A stretch of 64,000 nucleotides of DNA from the NCBI RefSeq assembly GCF_003234445.2, contig NZ_CP126269.1:1178001-1242000 (forward strand). Reading direction: 5' to 3'. The stretch is from Curtobacterium sp. MCLR17_036 (GTDB lineage: Bacteria; Actinomycetota; Actinomycetes; Actinomycetales; Microbacteriaceae). Both the position numbers and the translations under genes were made by a program. Shown here one piece after another: positions 18,262 through 27,227 of this stretch (position 1 is the first letter of the stretch; the number at the start of each line of letters is the position of its first letter). The notes beneath the pieces were generated by a model, which was not told the DNA's origin, made no database searches, and saw only the letters and a list, made by a program, of their open reading frames with translations.

Positions 18262-18484
18262 GTCGTGGACGCCGAGCCCTGATTCCTCGACGTCGTTCGT
18301 GGCCCGGGTGGGCAGAGCATGCTCGGCTCGCCCGGTCCCGGCATCCTGGCGGCGCATGCCGTCCAGGGCCCGGCGTCCGTCAGCGACGGAACCCGGTAGA
18401 GCCCGACGGCCGCCGTCGCCGCCCGAGCCCCGATGTTCGACGTGCACGAGCGCCGTCCCCGGATCCGGGACCCGCGCCGCGGCG

Positions 18485-18736
18485 TCAGTCCTCTTCGGCC
18501 GCGTCGTCCGGGTTCGTCACCTGGGCGTGCCCGGCGTCGTCGAGGTGGATCGAGGTGCCGTCGTCGAGCTCGACGATCGGCTTGCCCTCGAGGAACGTCA
18601 GCGTCCAGCCCCACGCCCCCGTGTCGACCGACTCCGCGGCGAGCTCGTCCTCGACCCCGCGCACGGCGACGACCATCGCCTCGGGGAGTCGCGACGGTGG
18701 CATCCCACCGACGTTCCATCGTGTGCCCAACTGCAT
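18485..18736 (-). CDS. Small acidic protein of unknown function
   Basis: This 83-aa frame, MQLGTRWNVGGMPPSRLPEAM, continues with a helix (VVAVRGVEDELAA) and a short beta segment (WGWTLTFLEGKPIVELDDG), ending with an acidic tail (DDAAEED). A strong ribosome site (CTGGAGGCACGG) sits before ATG 18736, which argues that it is translated. It lies downstream of valS on the same strand, with 120 bp between. No domain is recognised. The compact alpha-beta layout looks folded. Confidence 0.75.
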   Translation of the reverse strand: MQLGTRWNVGGMPPSRLPEAMVVAVRGVEDELAAESVDTGAWGWTLTFLEGKPIVELDDGTSIHLDDAGHAQVTNPDDAAEED

Positions 18737-18856
18737 CCGTGCCTCCAGTCCGTCGTCCTGTGCGCAGGAACGGTCGGGTCCGCATGACGGACCCGACCAT
18801 TCCTGCTCACGAAGCGTGGATCGCGAACGCGCGAGCGCGCGTCCGCCCCGCCGACG

Positions 18857-21451
18857 TTACGCCTGCTGCTCCGCGAGCTCGATCTCGGTGACCGCGAGCT
18901 CGGGGCCGTCGACGAACGACAGGTTCTCGATGCGTCCGACCGCCGCCAGGTCGACCGCCGCGCGCTCGATGAGCGCCCGCTCCTCGGCCGGCGCCGCGAC
19001 CACGGCGCGCGTCACGGGTGTCTTCTGGGACGCCTTCGCCGCCGTCTTCGCGCCGCGGATCCCGATGAGCGCCTGCCCGACGGCGGCGAGCAGCCCCGTC
19101 GGCTCGGCCTGGGTGGGCAGCTCGGCCGTGGTCGGCCAGGAGGCCCGGTGCACGCTGGTCTCGTGGGTCCAGGCCCACACTTCCTCGGTCGCGTACGGCA
19201 GGAAGGGCGCGAGCAGGCGGAGCAGCACGTCGATGGCACCGCGCAGTGCGAGCACGGCGCTCGCCTGCGTCTCGTGCGTCGCGTCGGCGGCGGTGCCGTA
19301 GGCGCGCTCCTTCACGAGTTCGAGGTAGTCGTCGCAGAAGGTCCAGAAGAAGCGCTCGGTGACCTCGAGGGCGCGGGCGTGGTCGAAGCCCTCGAACGCC
19401 GCGGTTGCCTGCTCGACGACCGTGCCGAGCTCGGCGAGCATGTCGACGTCGAGCGCTTCGGTGACGCTGGTCGCGCCGGACGGCAGCTCGAAGCCGTAGA
19501 CGAACTTCGCCGCGTTGAGCACCTTGATCGCCAGGCGGCGGCCGACCTTGATCTGCTTCGGGTTCTGCGGGTCGAAGGCCGCGTCGGTGCCGAGCTTCGA
19601 CGAGGCGGCCCAGTAGCGGACCGCGTCGGCGCCGTGCTGCTCGAGGATGGACAGCGGCGTGACGACGTTGCCCTTCGACTTCGACATCTTCTTGCGGTCG
19701 GGATCGACGATGAAGCCGGAGATGCTCGCGTGCTTCCACGGCACGACGTCCGCCTCCAGCTGGCTGCGGAGCACGGTGGTGAACAGCCAGGTGCGGATGA
19801 TGTCCTGCGCCTGCGGGCGGACGTCGTACGGGTACACCAGGTCGTACAGGGCCGGGTCGGTCTCCCACTTGCCGGCGAGCTGCGGGGTGAGCGACGACGT
19901 CGCCCAGGTGTCCATCACGTCGAGCTCGCCCTGGAACCCGCCGGCGACGCCGCGCTGGTCCTCGGAGTAGCCGGGCGCCGGCTCGGAGGCCGGGTCGACG
20001 GGCAGCTGCGCCTCGGTCGGCACGATCGGCTGGTCGAAGACGGGGTTGCCGTCGGCGTCGAGCGGGTACCAGACGGGCAGCGGCACGCCGAAGAAGCGCT
20101 GGCGCGAGATGAGCCAGTCGCCGGACAGGCCGCCGACCCAGTTGTCGTAGCGGACGCGCATGAAGTCCGGGTGGAACGCGATCTCCTCGCCGCGCTGGCG
20201 GAGCGTGCTCTTCAGCTGCTCGTCGCGGGCACCGTTGACGATGTACCACTGGCGGGTGGAGACGATCTCGAGCGGCTTGTCGCCCTTCTCGAAGAACTTC
20301 ACCGGGTGCTGGATCGTCTTGACGTCGCCGATCAGCTCGCCGGACTCGGTCAGGGCGTCGACGACGACCTTCTTCGCCGAGAACACGGTCTTGCCGGCCA
20401 TCTCGGCGTAGAGCGCCTTGCCGCGCTCCGACTCGATCCACGTCGGCTCGTCCGAGCGCACCCGGCCGTCGAAGCCGATGATGGCGCGGTTCGGCAGCTG
20501 GAGCTCGCGCCACCACACCACGTCGGTGGTGTCACCGAAGGTGCAGACCATCGCGATGCCGGCGCCCTTGTCCTGCTGCGCCAGGTGGTGCGCGAGCACC
20601 GGGACCTCGACGTCGAACAGGGGGGAGCGGACGGTGGTGCCGAACAGGTCCTGGAACCGCTCGTCGTCCGGGTGTGCGACGAGGGCGACGCAGGCGGCCA
20701 GCAGCTCGGGGCGGGTGGTCTGGATGACGACGTCGTCGCCGCCGTCGGTGCGGTGGAAGGCGATGCCGTGGTACGCGCCGGGCATCTCCTTGTCCTCGAG
20801 TTCGGCCTGCGCGACCGCGGTGCGGAACGTGACGTCCCACAGGGTCGGGGCGTCGGCCTGGTAGGCCTCGCCGCGCTCGAGGTTGCGCAGGAACGCGCGC
20901 TGGGCGCTCGCCCGCGAGGTGTCGTCGATCGTGCGGTAGGACTGCGTCCAGTCGACGGACAGGCCGAGCGTGCGGAACAGGTCCTCGAACTGCTGCTCGT
21001 CCTGCACGGTCAGGCGCTCGCACAGCTCGATGAAGTTGCGGCGCGAGATCGGCACCTGGTCGGCGGCCTTGGCGGACTTGCCCTCGCCGCCCTCGAACGG
21101 CGGCACGAAGGCGGCGTCGTACGGCAGCTGCGGGTCGCAGCGGACGCCGTAGTAGTTCTGCACGCGGCGCTCGGTCGGCAGACCGTTGTCGTCCCAGCCC
21201 ATCGGGTAGAAGACGTGCTTGCCGCGCATGCGCTCGAACCGCGCCTTGAGGTCGGTGTGCGTGTACGAGAACACGTGCCCGATGTGCAGCGAACCGGAGG
21301 CGGTCGGCGGGGGCGTGTCGATCGACCAGACGTTGCTGCGGTCGCCGGCGGCGGAACGGTCGAAGCGGTAGGTGCCGTCCTGCTCCCAGGTCGGTCCCCA
21401 GGCCTGCTCCAGTCCGTCGACGCTCGGCTTCTCGGGCATGGGCTTGGTCAT
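18857..21451 (-). CDS. valS: Valyl-tRNA synthetase
   Basis: This 864-aa class I enzyme charges tRNA-Val. The ATP-site signatures are HIGH at 56-59 in ASGSLHIGHV and KMSKS at 588-592. The preceding DTPPPT is characteristic of ValS over IleS and LeuS. The CP1 editing domain lies at about 180-360, with TTRPELLAACVA. The anticodon-binding helical domain and a short C-terminal region follow. ATG 21451 is chosen over an in-frame ATG ten codons earlier because GGAAGG precedes it at proper spacing. A TAGCCT -10 box about 80 bp upstream would give a short leader. Confidence 0.97.
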   Translation of the reverse strand: MTKPMPEKPSVDGLEQAWGPTWEQDGTYRFDRSAAGDRSNVWSIDTPPPTASGSLHIGHVFSYTHTDLKARFERMRGKHVFYPMGWDDNGLPTERRVQNYYGVRCDPQLPYDAAFVPPFEGGEGKSAKAADQVPISRRNFIELCERLTVQDEQQFEDLFRTLGLSVDWTQSYRTIDDTSRASAQRAFLRNLERGEAYQADAPTLWDVTFRTAVAQAELEDKEMPGAYHGIAFHRTDGGDDVVIQTTRPELLAACVALVAHPDDERFQDLFGTTVRSPLFDVEVPVLAHHLAQQDKGAGIAMVCTFGDTTDVVWWRELQLPNRAIIGFDGRVRSDEPTWIESERGKALYAEMAGKTVFSAKKVVVDALTESGELIGDVKTIQHPVKFFEKGDKPLEIVSTRQWYIVNGARDEQLKSTLRQRGEEIAFHPDFMRVRYDNWVGGLSGDWLISRQRFFGVPLPVWYPLDADGNPVFDQPIVPTEAQLPVDPASEPAPGYSEDQRGVAGGFQGELDVMDTWATSSLTPQLAGKWETDPALYDLVYPYDVRPQAQDIIRTWLFTTVLRSQLEADVVPWKHASISGFIVDPDRKKMSKSKGNVVTPLSILEQHGADAVRYWAASSKLGTDAAFDPQNPKQIKVGRRLAIKVLNAAKFVYGFELPSGATSVTEALDVDMLAELGTVVEQATAAFEGFDHARALEVTERFFWTFCDDYLELVKERAYGTAADATHETQASAVLALRGAIDVLLRLLAPFLPYATEEVWAWTHETSVHRASWPTTAELPTQAEPTGLLAAVGQALIGIRGAKTAAKASQKTPVTRAVVAAPAEERALIERAAVDLAAVGRIENLSFVDGPELAVTEIELAEQQA

Positions 21452-21580
21452 GGCTGCGCCTTCCGTTCGTGTGTGCGGCACCGAGTCCGTGATGAGGTGC
21501 CTGAGTGTCCGCGCGCGGTGCGCGGTGTCCCCAGGCTACCCGGTGCTGCGGGACCGGAAGCGGCACCCCGGATGCAGCAC

Positions 21581-21672
21581 GGGGAATTCCCCCGGGGAGA
21601 ATACGCAAATGCCGCACGAATGCAATTGTTTGCATTCTTTCGGAATGCCCTTATGGTGCATTCCGTGAATGC
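21581..21672. promoter_or_regulatory. Cluster of GAATGC/GCATTC half-sites and palindromes in the valS-glycosidase interval
   Basis: GGGGAATTCCCC (21581-21592) is a 12-bp palindrome. From 21618 to 21672 the hexamer GAATGC or its inverse GCATTC occurs five times in alternating orientation (starts 21618, 21632, 21643, 21658, 21667). These form the perfect inverted repeat GAATGCAA-N4-TTGCATTC (21618-21637), then GGAATGC-N9-GCATTCC (21642-21664). The stretch is much more A+T-rich than its surroundings and overlaps the glycosidase start, suggesting a multi-site operator. Confidence 0.65.
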
Positions 21673-22927
21673 ATCCGGAAGATCCTCGACCGTCCTCGGC
21701 GCCGCGGCGATCCTCGTCGCGGGCGCGCTCCTCGCAGGCGTGGCCGGACCCGCACAGGCCGCGACGGCCGTGCCCGGCTCGACCCGGTTCGGCATCGGCT
21801 CCGGCATCGACACGACGGCGGACGGCGCGCAGGTGCGCCTCGCAGCCGGCCTCGGCGTCGGGACCGCGCGGATCGACCTCTGGTGGACCGGGATCGAGAA
21901 GACCCCGGGCGACCTCGTGATGCCCGCTTCGTACCGGACGGCCGTGGACCGGCTCCGGTCGGCGGGGATCCGGCCGCTCATCGTCCTCGACTACGGCAAC
22001 CCCCACCACGACGGCGGCGGCGGCCCGACCTCGGCCGACGGCATCGCCGCGTTCGCCCGGTACGCGGGCTTCGTCGCCGCGACGTTCGGCCCCGACGTCG
22101 CCGGGTACGAGGTCTGGAACGAGTGGCCGAACACCGTCGCGCCGGGACTCCGCAGCGCGTCCCGCTACGTCGCACTGACCAAGGCGGCGTCGGCGGCCGT
22201 CCACGCCGCGGCGCCGGGGGCCGTGGTGGCGGGACCCGCCATGAGCCTGCTCGGGGCCGACGGTCTGCACCCGTGGCTCCGGCAGTGGCTCGCCGCCGGT
22301 GGCCCGGCGACGGTGGACGCGGTCTCGGTCCACGCGTACAGCGGGACGCGACCGCCCGAGACGGCCCTCGGGCCGGCGATGCGGGAGCTCCGGGCGGCCC
22401 TCGCGGCGCAGCACCGCTCCGTCCCGGTGTGGTGGACCGAGGGCGGCTGGCAGGCCGGTCCGCCGGGGCAGGCGGGCACCGTCTCGACCGCCGTGCAGTC
22501 CGCCTGGCTGGTGCGCTGGGGCGCGCTCGCCGCGCACCTCGGTGCCGTGCTCGTCGTGCCGTTCACCCTGAACGACGCCGTCTCGACCCCGACCGGGTAC
22601 GGCCTGTACGGCTCGGCGGGCGGCGGCTGGACGGCCCGGCGCGCGGCCACCGCCTACGCGGTCCTCGTGCGCACCGTCGGCGACCGTCGGTTCGCGGCTG
22701 TCGAGCGATCCGGGGCCGGCGGTGTCTGGATCGTCCGCTACGGCTCCGGCCGCGACGTCGTCCGCGTCGCCTGGTCGACGTCGGGTGTCCGGACGGCGAG
22801 GGTCCGGGTGCCGAGCGGGACCTCGCTGGTCTCCGCGACCGGGGTGACGAGTCGCACGGTGGTGGTACGTGGTGAGACGGCCGTGCGGGTCCGGGCGGCG
22901 CCGGTGTTCCTGCGGTCCCGCCGGTGA
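21653..22927 (+). CDS. Secreted clan GH-A glycoside hydrolase (GH39/GH5-like)
   Basis: This 424-aa exported enzyme has a signal peptide (about 1-37, ending GPAQA-A) and a TIM barrel. The acid/base is N156-E157 in YEVWNEWPN and the nucleophile is E263 in VWWTEGGW. The motif RIDLWWTGIEKTPG early in the barrel is like GH39/GH5 xylosidase or glucanase-type enzymes. A beta-rich C-terminal domain (about 325-424) follows. The substrate is not clear. The start is uncertain: ATG 21653, GTG 21665 or ATG 21620 are all in frame, none has a good ribosome site, and all keep the signal peptide. The unusual half-site cluster overlaps the start region. Confidence 0.82.
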   Translation: MVHSVNASGRSSTVLGAAAILVAGALLAGVAGPAQAATAVPGSTRFGIGSGIDTTADGAQVRLAAGLGVGTARIDLWWTGIEKTPGDLVMPASYRTAVDRLRSAGIRPLIVLDYGNPHHDGGGGPTSADGIAAFARYAGFVAATFGPDVAGYEVWNEWPNTVAPGLRSASRYVALTKAASAAVHAAAPGAVVAGPAMSLLGADGLHPWLRQWLAAGGPATVDAVSVHAYSGTRPPETALGPAMRELRAALAAQHRSVPVWWTEGGWQAGPPGQAGTVSTAVQSAWLVRWGALAAHLGAVLVVPFTLNDAVSTPTGYGLYGSAGGGWTARRAATAYAVLVRTVGDRRFAAVERSGAGGVWIVRYGSGRDVVRVAWSTSGVRTARVRVPSGTSLVSATGVTSRTVVVRGETAVRVRAAPVFLRSRR

Positions 22928-23005
22928 GGCGTCGGCGCTGCCGTCCGGTCGGCTACCACACCGACCTGACGGACACGCCGAGAGCCTGGTAGTCTGTCGG
23001 AGTTT

Positions 23006-23056
23006 GTCCGGTGGGCGCGGGTCCGCAGGTACTGCACCGTCGCCGTCCCACCGGAC
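23006..23056 (+). promoter_or_regulatory. Leader hairpin upstream of the MHS transporter
   Basis: GTCCGGTGGG (23006-23015) and CCCACCGGAC (23047-23056) are exact inverse arms around a 31-base loop. They lie just downstream of a promoter-like CTGACG-N18-TAGTCT (ending near 22994) and 35 bp before the TTG start. The element would form in the 5' untranslated RNA. Confidence 0.45.
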
Positions 23057-23090
23057 GCCCGAAGGACGCACCACACACCGGAGGAACCAC

Positions 23091-24668
23091 TTGGCACCGA
23101 ACGACGCACCCCACGCGCACGGCGATCGACCGCTGCGGACGAAGGGCGCTGCGAAGCGCGCTCGGCGCAAGCTGACCACGGACGACGTCACCGTCGTCGA
23201 GGAGTCCCTGCTCAAGCGTGCCGTGGCGGCAGCCGCCCTCGGCAACGCGATGGAGTGGTTCGACTTCGGCATCTTCGCCTACCTGACCGTCACCATCTCG
23301 CAGGTCTTCCTGCCGCAGGGCGACCCGGCGGCGAACATCGTCGCGACGTTCGGCTTCTTCGCCGCCGCGTTCATCGTCCGTCCGATCGGCGGTGCCGTGT
23401 TCGGCCCGATCGGCGACAAGATCGGCCGGCAGAAGGTCCTCGCGCTGACGATGATCCTGATGGCCGCCGGCACGCTCATGATCGGCCTCATCCCGTCGTA
23501 CGACACGATCGGCTTCTGGGCCCCGGTCCTGCTGCTCGTCGCCCGCTTCGTGCAGGGCTTCTCGACCGGTGGTGAGTACGGCGGCGCCGCGACGTTCATC
23601 GCCGAGTACTCGCCGGACAAGCGCCGTGGCTTCATGGGCTCGTGGCTCGAGTTCGGCACCCTCGCCGGCTACGTGCTCGGTGCCTCGATCGTCACCGGCC
23701 TGCAGTTCGGCCTGTCCGAGGACGCCCTGCTCAGCTGGGGGTGGCGCATCCCGTTCATCATCGCCGGGCCGCTCGGCCTCATCGGGCTCTACCTGCGCCT
23801 CAAGCTCGAGGAGACCCCGGCCTTCCAGAAGCAGCAGGAGCAGGCCGCCGAGCGCGAGGGCCAGAAGACCCCGTTCCTCAAGCTGTTCGCCGAGAACTGG
23901 CGCTCGCTCCTCATCTGCATCGGGCTGGTCCTGGTCTTCAACGTGACCGACTACATGCTCCTGTCGTACATGCCGACCTACCTCGAGCAGAATCTCGGCC
24001 AGAACGCGACGTTCGGCCTCATCCTCATCGTCGTCGTGATGCTGCTCATGATGGTCGTCATCACCTTCGGCGGGCGGCTGTCCGACCGGTTCGGCCGCCG
24101 CCCGGTGCTCGCCGCCGGCTGCATCGGCTTCATCCTGCTGTCCTGGCCGGCGCTCAAGCTCGTCCAGACCGGCACGGGTGTCGGGGTCTTCTCCGGCCTG
24201 CTCATCCTCGGTGTAGTGCTCGTGACGTTCACCTCGACGATGCCCTCGACGCTGCCCGCGCTGTTCCCGACGATCATCCGCTACGGCGCACTCGCCATAG
24301 CGTTCAACGTCTCGGTGTCGCTCTTCGGTGGCACGACCCCGCTCGCCACCGCCGCGCTCATCAACGGTGCGAAGGACGCCGGCTTCGGCTGGGCCGAGGA
24401 CATCCCGGCCTTCTACCTCATGCTCGCCGCGGTGATCGGCCTGGTGGCGGTGTACTTCACCAAGGAGACCGCGGCCACGCCGCTCATGGGCTCCGGGCCG
24501 ACGGTCGGTTCCGAGGACGAGGTCGCCGGTGTGATCGAGGACTACAACGACCCGACTTCGGAGCTCGCGCAGTCCGACTGGGCGAAGGACTTCTCGACGA
24601 GCGAGATCCCGATCATCTCGGGTGACGCCGCGACGGGTGACGAGGAGAAGGCACCCGCCGGCTCGTAG
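23091..24668 (+). CDS. MFS transporter, metabolite:H+ symporter family (ProP/KgtP-like)
   Basis: This 525-aa membrane protein has 12 predicted helices. The family signature RFVQGFSTGGEYGGAATF and the loop GDKIGRQKVL identify the MHS group of the major facilitator superfamily, which includes the proline/betaine transporter ProP. N- and C-terminal hydrophilic extensions are long. The C-terminal 65 residues are acidic (GSEDEVAGVIEDYNDPTSEL) without the coiled coil of E. coli ProP. The TTG start at 23091 follows GGAGGAACCAC, and no ATG fits as well. It is monocistronic, bounded by the leader hairpin and a terminator. Substrates could be osmolytes or organic acids. Confidence 0.9.
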   Translation: MAPNDAPHAHGDRPLRTKGAAKRARRKLTTDDVTVVEESLLKRAVAAAALGNAMEWFDFGIFAYLTVTISQVFLPQGDPAANIVATFGFFAAAFIVRPIGGAVFGPIGDKIGRQKVLALTMILMAAGTLMIGLIPSYDTIGFWAPVLLLVARFVQGFSTGGEYGGAATFIAEYSPDKRRGFMGSWLEFGTLAGYVLGASIVTGLQFGLSEDALLSWGWRIPFIIAGPLGLIGLYLRLKLEETPAFQKQQEQAAEREGQKTPFLKLFAENWRSLLICIGLVLVFNVTDYMLLSYMPTYLEQNLGQNATFGLILIVVVMLLMMVVITFGGRLSDRFGRRPVLAAGCIGFILLSWPALKLVQTGTGVGVFSGLLILGVVLVTFTSTMPSTLPALFPTIIRYGALAIAFNVSVSLFGGTTPLATAALINGAKDAGFGWAEDIPAFYLMLAAVIGLVAVYFTKETAATPLMGSGPTVGSEDEVAGVIEDYNDPTSELAQSDWAKDFSTSEIPIISGDAATGDEEKAPAGS

Positions 24669-24688
24669 CCGCTGCCGCTCCGCCGGCC

Positions 24689-24734
24689 TGGAGGCACGGT
24701 GCGCGTCCGTCACGGACGTCGCGCCGTGCCTCCG
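24689..24734. terminator. Hairpin terminator after the MHS transporter
   Basis: Outer arms GAGGCACGG and CCGTGCCTC enclose an inner hairpin CGTCCG-TCA-CGGACG. It lies between convergent genes and has no long T tract. Confidence 0.65.
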
Positions 24735-24771
24735 GTCGTCTCCGGGCGGGTCGCCCCTGCCGGGGCGGCGA

Positions 24772-26358
24772 TCAGGCCGCCGGGCCGCTCGCGAGTCGGT
24801 CGGCGGCGCGGAGCAGGCCGGCGGTCACCGGGTGGCCCGGGTGCTCGAGCACCGAGGCGGCCGGGCCGTGCTCGACGACCGCGCCCTCGTGCACGACGAG
24901 CACGTCGTCGGCGATCCGCCGGACCGCGCGCAGGTCGTGCGACACGAAGACCATCGCCACGCCGGTCTCGTCGCGGAGCCGCTCCAACAGGGTGAGCACG
25001 GCGTCCTGCACGGTGGCGTCGAGCGCGGTCACCGGCTCGTCGAGCACGACCACCTCGGGGTCGGTCGCGAGTGCCCGGGCGATCGCGAGCCGCTGTCGCT
25101 GCCCGCCCGAGAGCGTCAGCGGTGACCGTGGGCGCAGCGCCGGGTCGAGGTCGACCTGCCGCAGGGCGTCGTCCACCCGCGCCGCGAGCGGACCGGTGGC
25201 GCGTCGGGCGGTGCCGCGCGAGAGCGCGTCGGCGAGCACGCGCTCCACAGACCAGCGCTCGTCGAACGTCGCTCCGGGGTCCTGCACGACGGCGGCGACC
25301 CGGTGGCGTCGTGGGCGGCGGTCCCGCTCGGCCAGGGGCACCCAGGCGCCCCCGTCGAGCTCGACGGTGCCGGCGTCCGGCCTCTCGAGGCCGAGCAGGA
25401 CGCGCGCCAGGGTGGTCTTGCCCGAACCCGACGCCCCGATCACCCCGAGCACCCGCCCGCGGTCGAGGGCGAACGACACGTCGTCGAGCGCGCGGACACC
25501 GGCGAAGTCCCGCCGGAGCCCACGCGCCGCAACGACCGCGGGAGCGTCTGCGTCCGCCGTGGACGCTCCGGCACGAGCGGCCGGGGCGAGGCCACGGCCG
25601 GCGGCACGCACCAACGCCCGCGTCGCCTCGTGCCGCGGCGCGTCGAACACCGCGGCGACGGGTCCCTGTTCGACGACCCGCCCCTCGTGCACGACGACGA
25701 CGCGGTCCGCCCAGCCGGCGACGAGTCCGAGGTCGTGCGTGATGACGAGGAGGCCGGCGCCGCGCCGTTGGGCCGCGCGGAGCTGCTCCATGACGGTGAC
25801 GGCCACGCCCGCGTCGAGGGCCGTGGTCGGCTCGTCGGCGACGACGAGCGACGGCGAGCCGACGGTCGCCGCGGCGATGAGCGCCCGCTGGCGCATCCCG
25901 CCGGACAGGGTCCCGGCGAGACGGCCGTCGGTCGCGGTGTCCGGGTCGAGGCCCACCGCCGCCAGCGCGTCGCGCACCGCGTCCACACGTTCGGCCGCAC
26001 GCATCCCGGTGTGCAGCCGCAGGGTGTCGGCGACCTCGCGCCCGACGGGACGCAGCGGGTCCAACGCGCCCAGGGCCTCCTGGCCGACGTAGCCGACGCG
26101 TGCGCCACGCACCTGTCGCCACCGCCGTTCGGAGAACGCACGCACGTCGAGCCCGGCGACGGTGAACGTGTCGGCCCGCACAGCGGAGCCCGCGGCCGAC
26201 AGGCCGAGGGCCGCGCGTGCGGTCACGGTCTTGCCGGAACCCGACGCACCGACCAGCGCGACGCACTCGCCGGCGTCGACCCGCAGGTCCACGTCGGTCA
26301 CGATCGGGGTGCCGGCGATCCGCACGCTCAGGCCGCTGATGTCCAGGACGGTCGTCAT
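24772..26358 (-). CDS. ABC transporter ATPase, two fused ATP-binding domains (Dpp/Opp/Nik type)
   Basis: This 528-aa cytosolic subunit joins the D-type and F-type ATPases of peptide/nickel importers in one chain. The first domain has Walker A GASGSGKT at 37-44, signature LSGGM at 151-155 and Walker B LVVADE. The second has GASGSGKT at 308-315, LSGGQ at 416-420 and VVVLDEP. An Ala-rich linker (255-275) joins them. ATG 26358 overlaps the stop of the upstream permease gene (ATGA). It is last in a four-gene minus-strand operon of binding protein, two permeases and ATPase. Confidence 0.96.
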   Translation of the reverse strand: MTTVLDISGLSVRIAGTPIVTDVDLRVDAGECVALVGASGSGKTVTARAALGLSAAGSAVRADTFTVAGLDVRAFSERRWRQVRGARVGYVGQEALGALDPLRPVGREVADTLRLHTGMRAAERVDAVRDALAAVGLDPDTATDGRLAGTLSGGMRQRALIAAATVGSPSLVVADEPTTALDAGVAVTVMEQLRAAQRRGAGLLVITHDLGLVAGWADRVVVVHEGRVVEQGPVAAVFDAPRHEATRALVRAAGRGLAPAARAGASTADADAPAVVAARGLRRDFAGVRALDDVSFALDRGRVLGVIGASGSGKTTLARVLLGLERPDAGTVELDGGAWVPLAERDRRPRRHRVAAVVQDPGATFDERWSVERVLADALSRGTARRATGPLAARVDDALRQVDLDPALRPRSPLTLSGGQRQRLAIARALATDPEVVVLDEPVTALDATVQDAVLTLLERLRDETGVAMVFVSHDLRAVRRIADDVLVVHEGAVVEHGPAASVLEHPGHPVTAGLLRAADRLASGPAA

Positions 26359-27227
26359 CGGGAGGCTCCGGTTCGTCGGATCGCCCGTCCGAGGACCGTG
26401 ACGGCGGTGGCGAGCACCACGATGGCGAGCCCGGGGAAGGTGCTCATCCACGGCGCGGTCTGCAGGTACGTCCGGCCGTCGGCGAGCATCGCGCCCCACT
26501 CCGGTGCGGGGGGCGGCGTGCCGACACCGAGGTAGCTGAGCGCCGACGCCCAGACCACCGCCTGGCCGACCCCGAGCGTGCCGACGGCGACGACGGGCCA
26601 GAGCGCGGCGGGCAGGACGTGCCGGACGACGATCGCGGCGGGGGAGCGGCCGAGCAGCACGGCCGTCTCCACCACCTGCGAGGTGCGGGCGGTGCGGACC
26701 AGGCCGCGCACGATGCGGGCGTAGCCGGGCGCCGTGGCGGAGCCCACCGCCAGCACGGCGGGGACCGGACCGGGGCCGGTGACGGCGATGACCACCAGGG
26801 CGACGAGGAGCAGCGGCAGCGCGAAGGCGACCTCGGTCACCCGTCCGATCACGGCGTCGAGCAGGCGCCCGACCCGTCCGGCCCCCGCGCCGAGCCCCGC
26901 GACCACGCCGAGCACGAGTCCGACGCCGCCGCCGAGCAGCGTCGCGGCGACGCCGACCAGCAGGGACGCGCGGGTCCCCGCGACGACGCGCGCCAGCACG
27001 TCACGCCCGGACTCGTCGGTGCCGAACGGGTGGGCGCCGCTCGGTGCCAGGAGCGCCTCGGCCGGGTGGACGGCCAGCGGGTCGCCCCCGCCGAGCAGCG
27101 CCGGCCACGCGGCCGCGACGACCGCGACGAGCACGACGAGGGCCGCCGCGGTGCCGGACGGGTCGAGCGCCCGACGACGCCGGGAGCGCGCGGCGGCCGG
27201 CGTGCCCGGGTCGACGATGCCGCTCAC
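26355..27227 (-). CDS. Dipeptide/nickel-type ABC permease, DppC-like
   Basis: This 290-aa membrane protein starts with SGIVDPGTPAAARSRRRRAL, then a first helix. The conserved HPFGTDESGRDVLARVVAGTR motif typical of DppC/OppC permeases follows, then five more helices and the coupling loop VVETAVLLGRSPAAIVVRHVLP. It starts at GTG 27227, overlapping the stop of the partner permease (GTGA), and ends overlapping the ATPase ATG. The substrate cannot be told from the permease. Confidence 0.94.
   Translation of the reverse strand: MSGIVDPGTPAAARSRRRRALDPSGTAAALVVLVAVVAAAWPALLGGGDPLAVHPAEALLAPSGAHPFGTDESGRDVLARVVAGTRASLLVGVAATLLGGGVGLVLGVVAGLGAGAGRVGRLLDAVIGRVTEVAFALPLLLVALVVIAVTGPGPVPAVLAVGSATAPGYARIVRGLVRTARTSQVVETAVLLGRSPAAIVVRHVLPAALWPVVAVGTLGVGQAVVWASALSYLGVGTPPPAPEWGAMLADGRTYLQTAPWMSTFPGLAIVVLATAVTVLGRAIRRTGASR

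Noticed and set aside
18299-18891. Possible gene or pseudogene between the TetR gene and the small acidic protein
   Set aside because: None of the frames shows a recognisable domain or a ribosome site. Only the 18485-18736 minus-strand frame has a good start.
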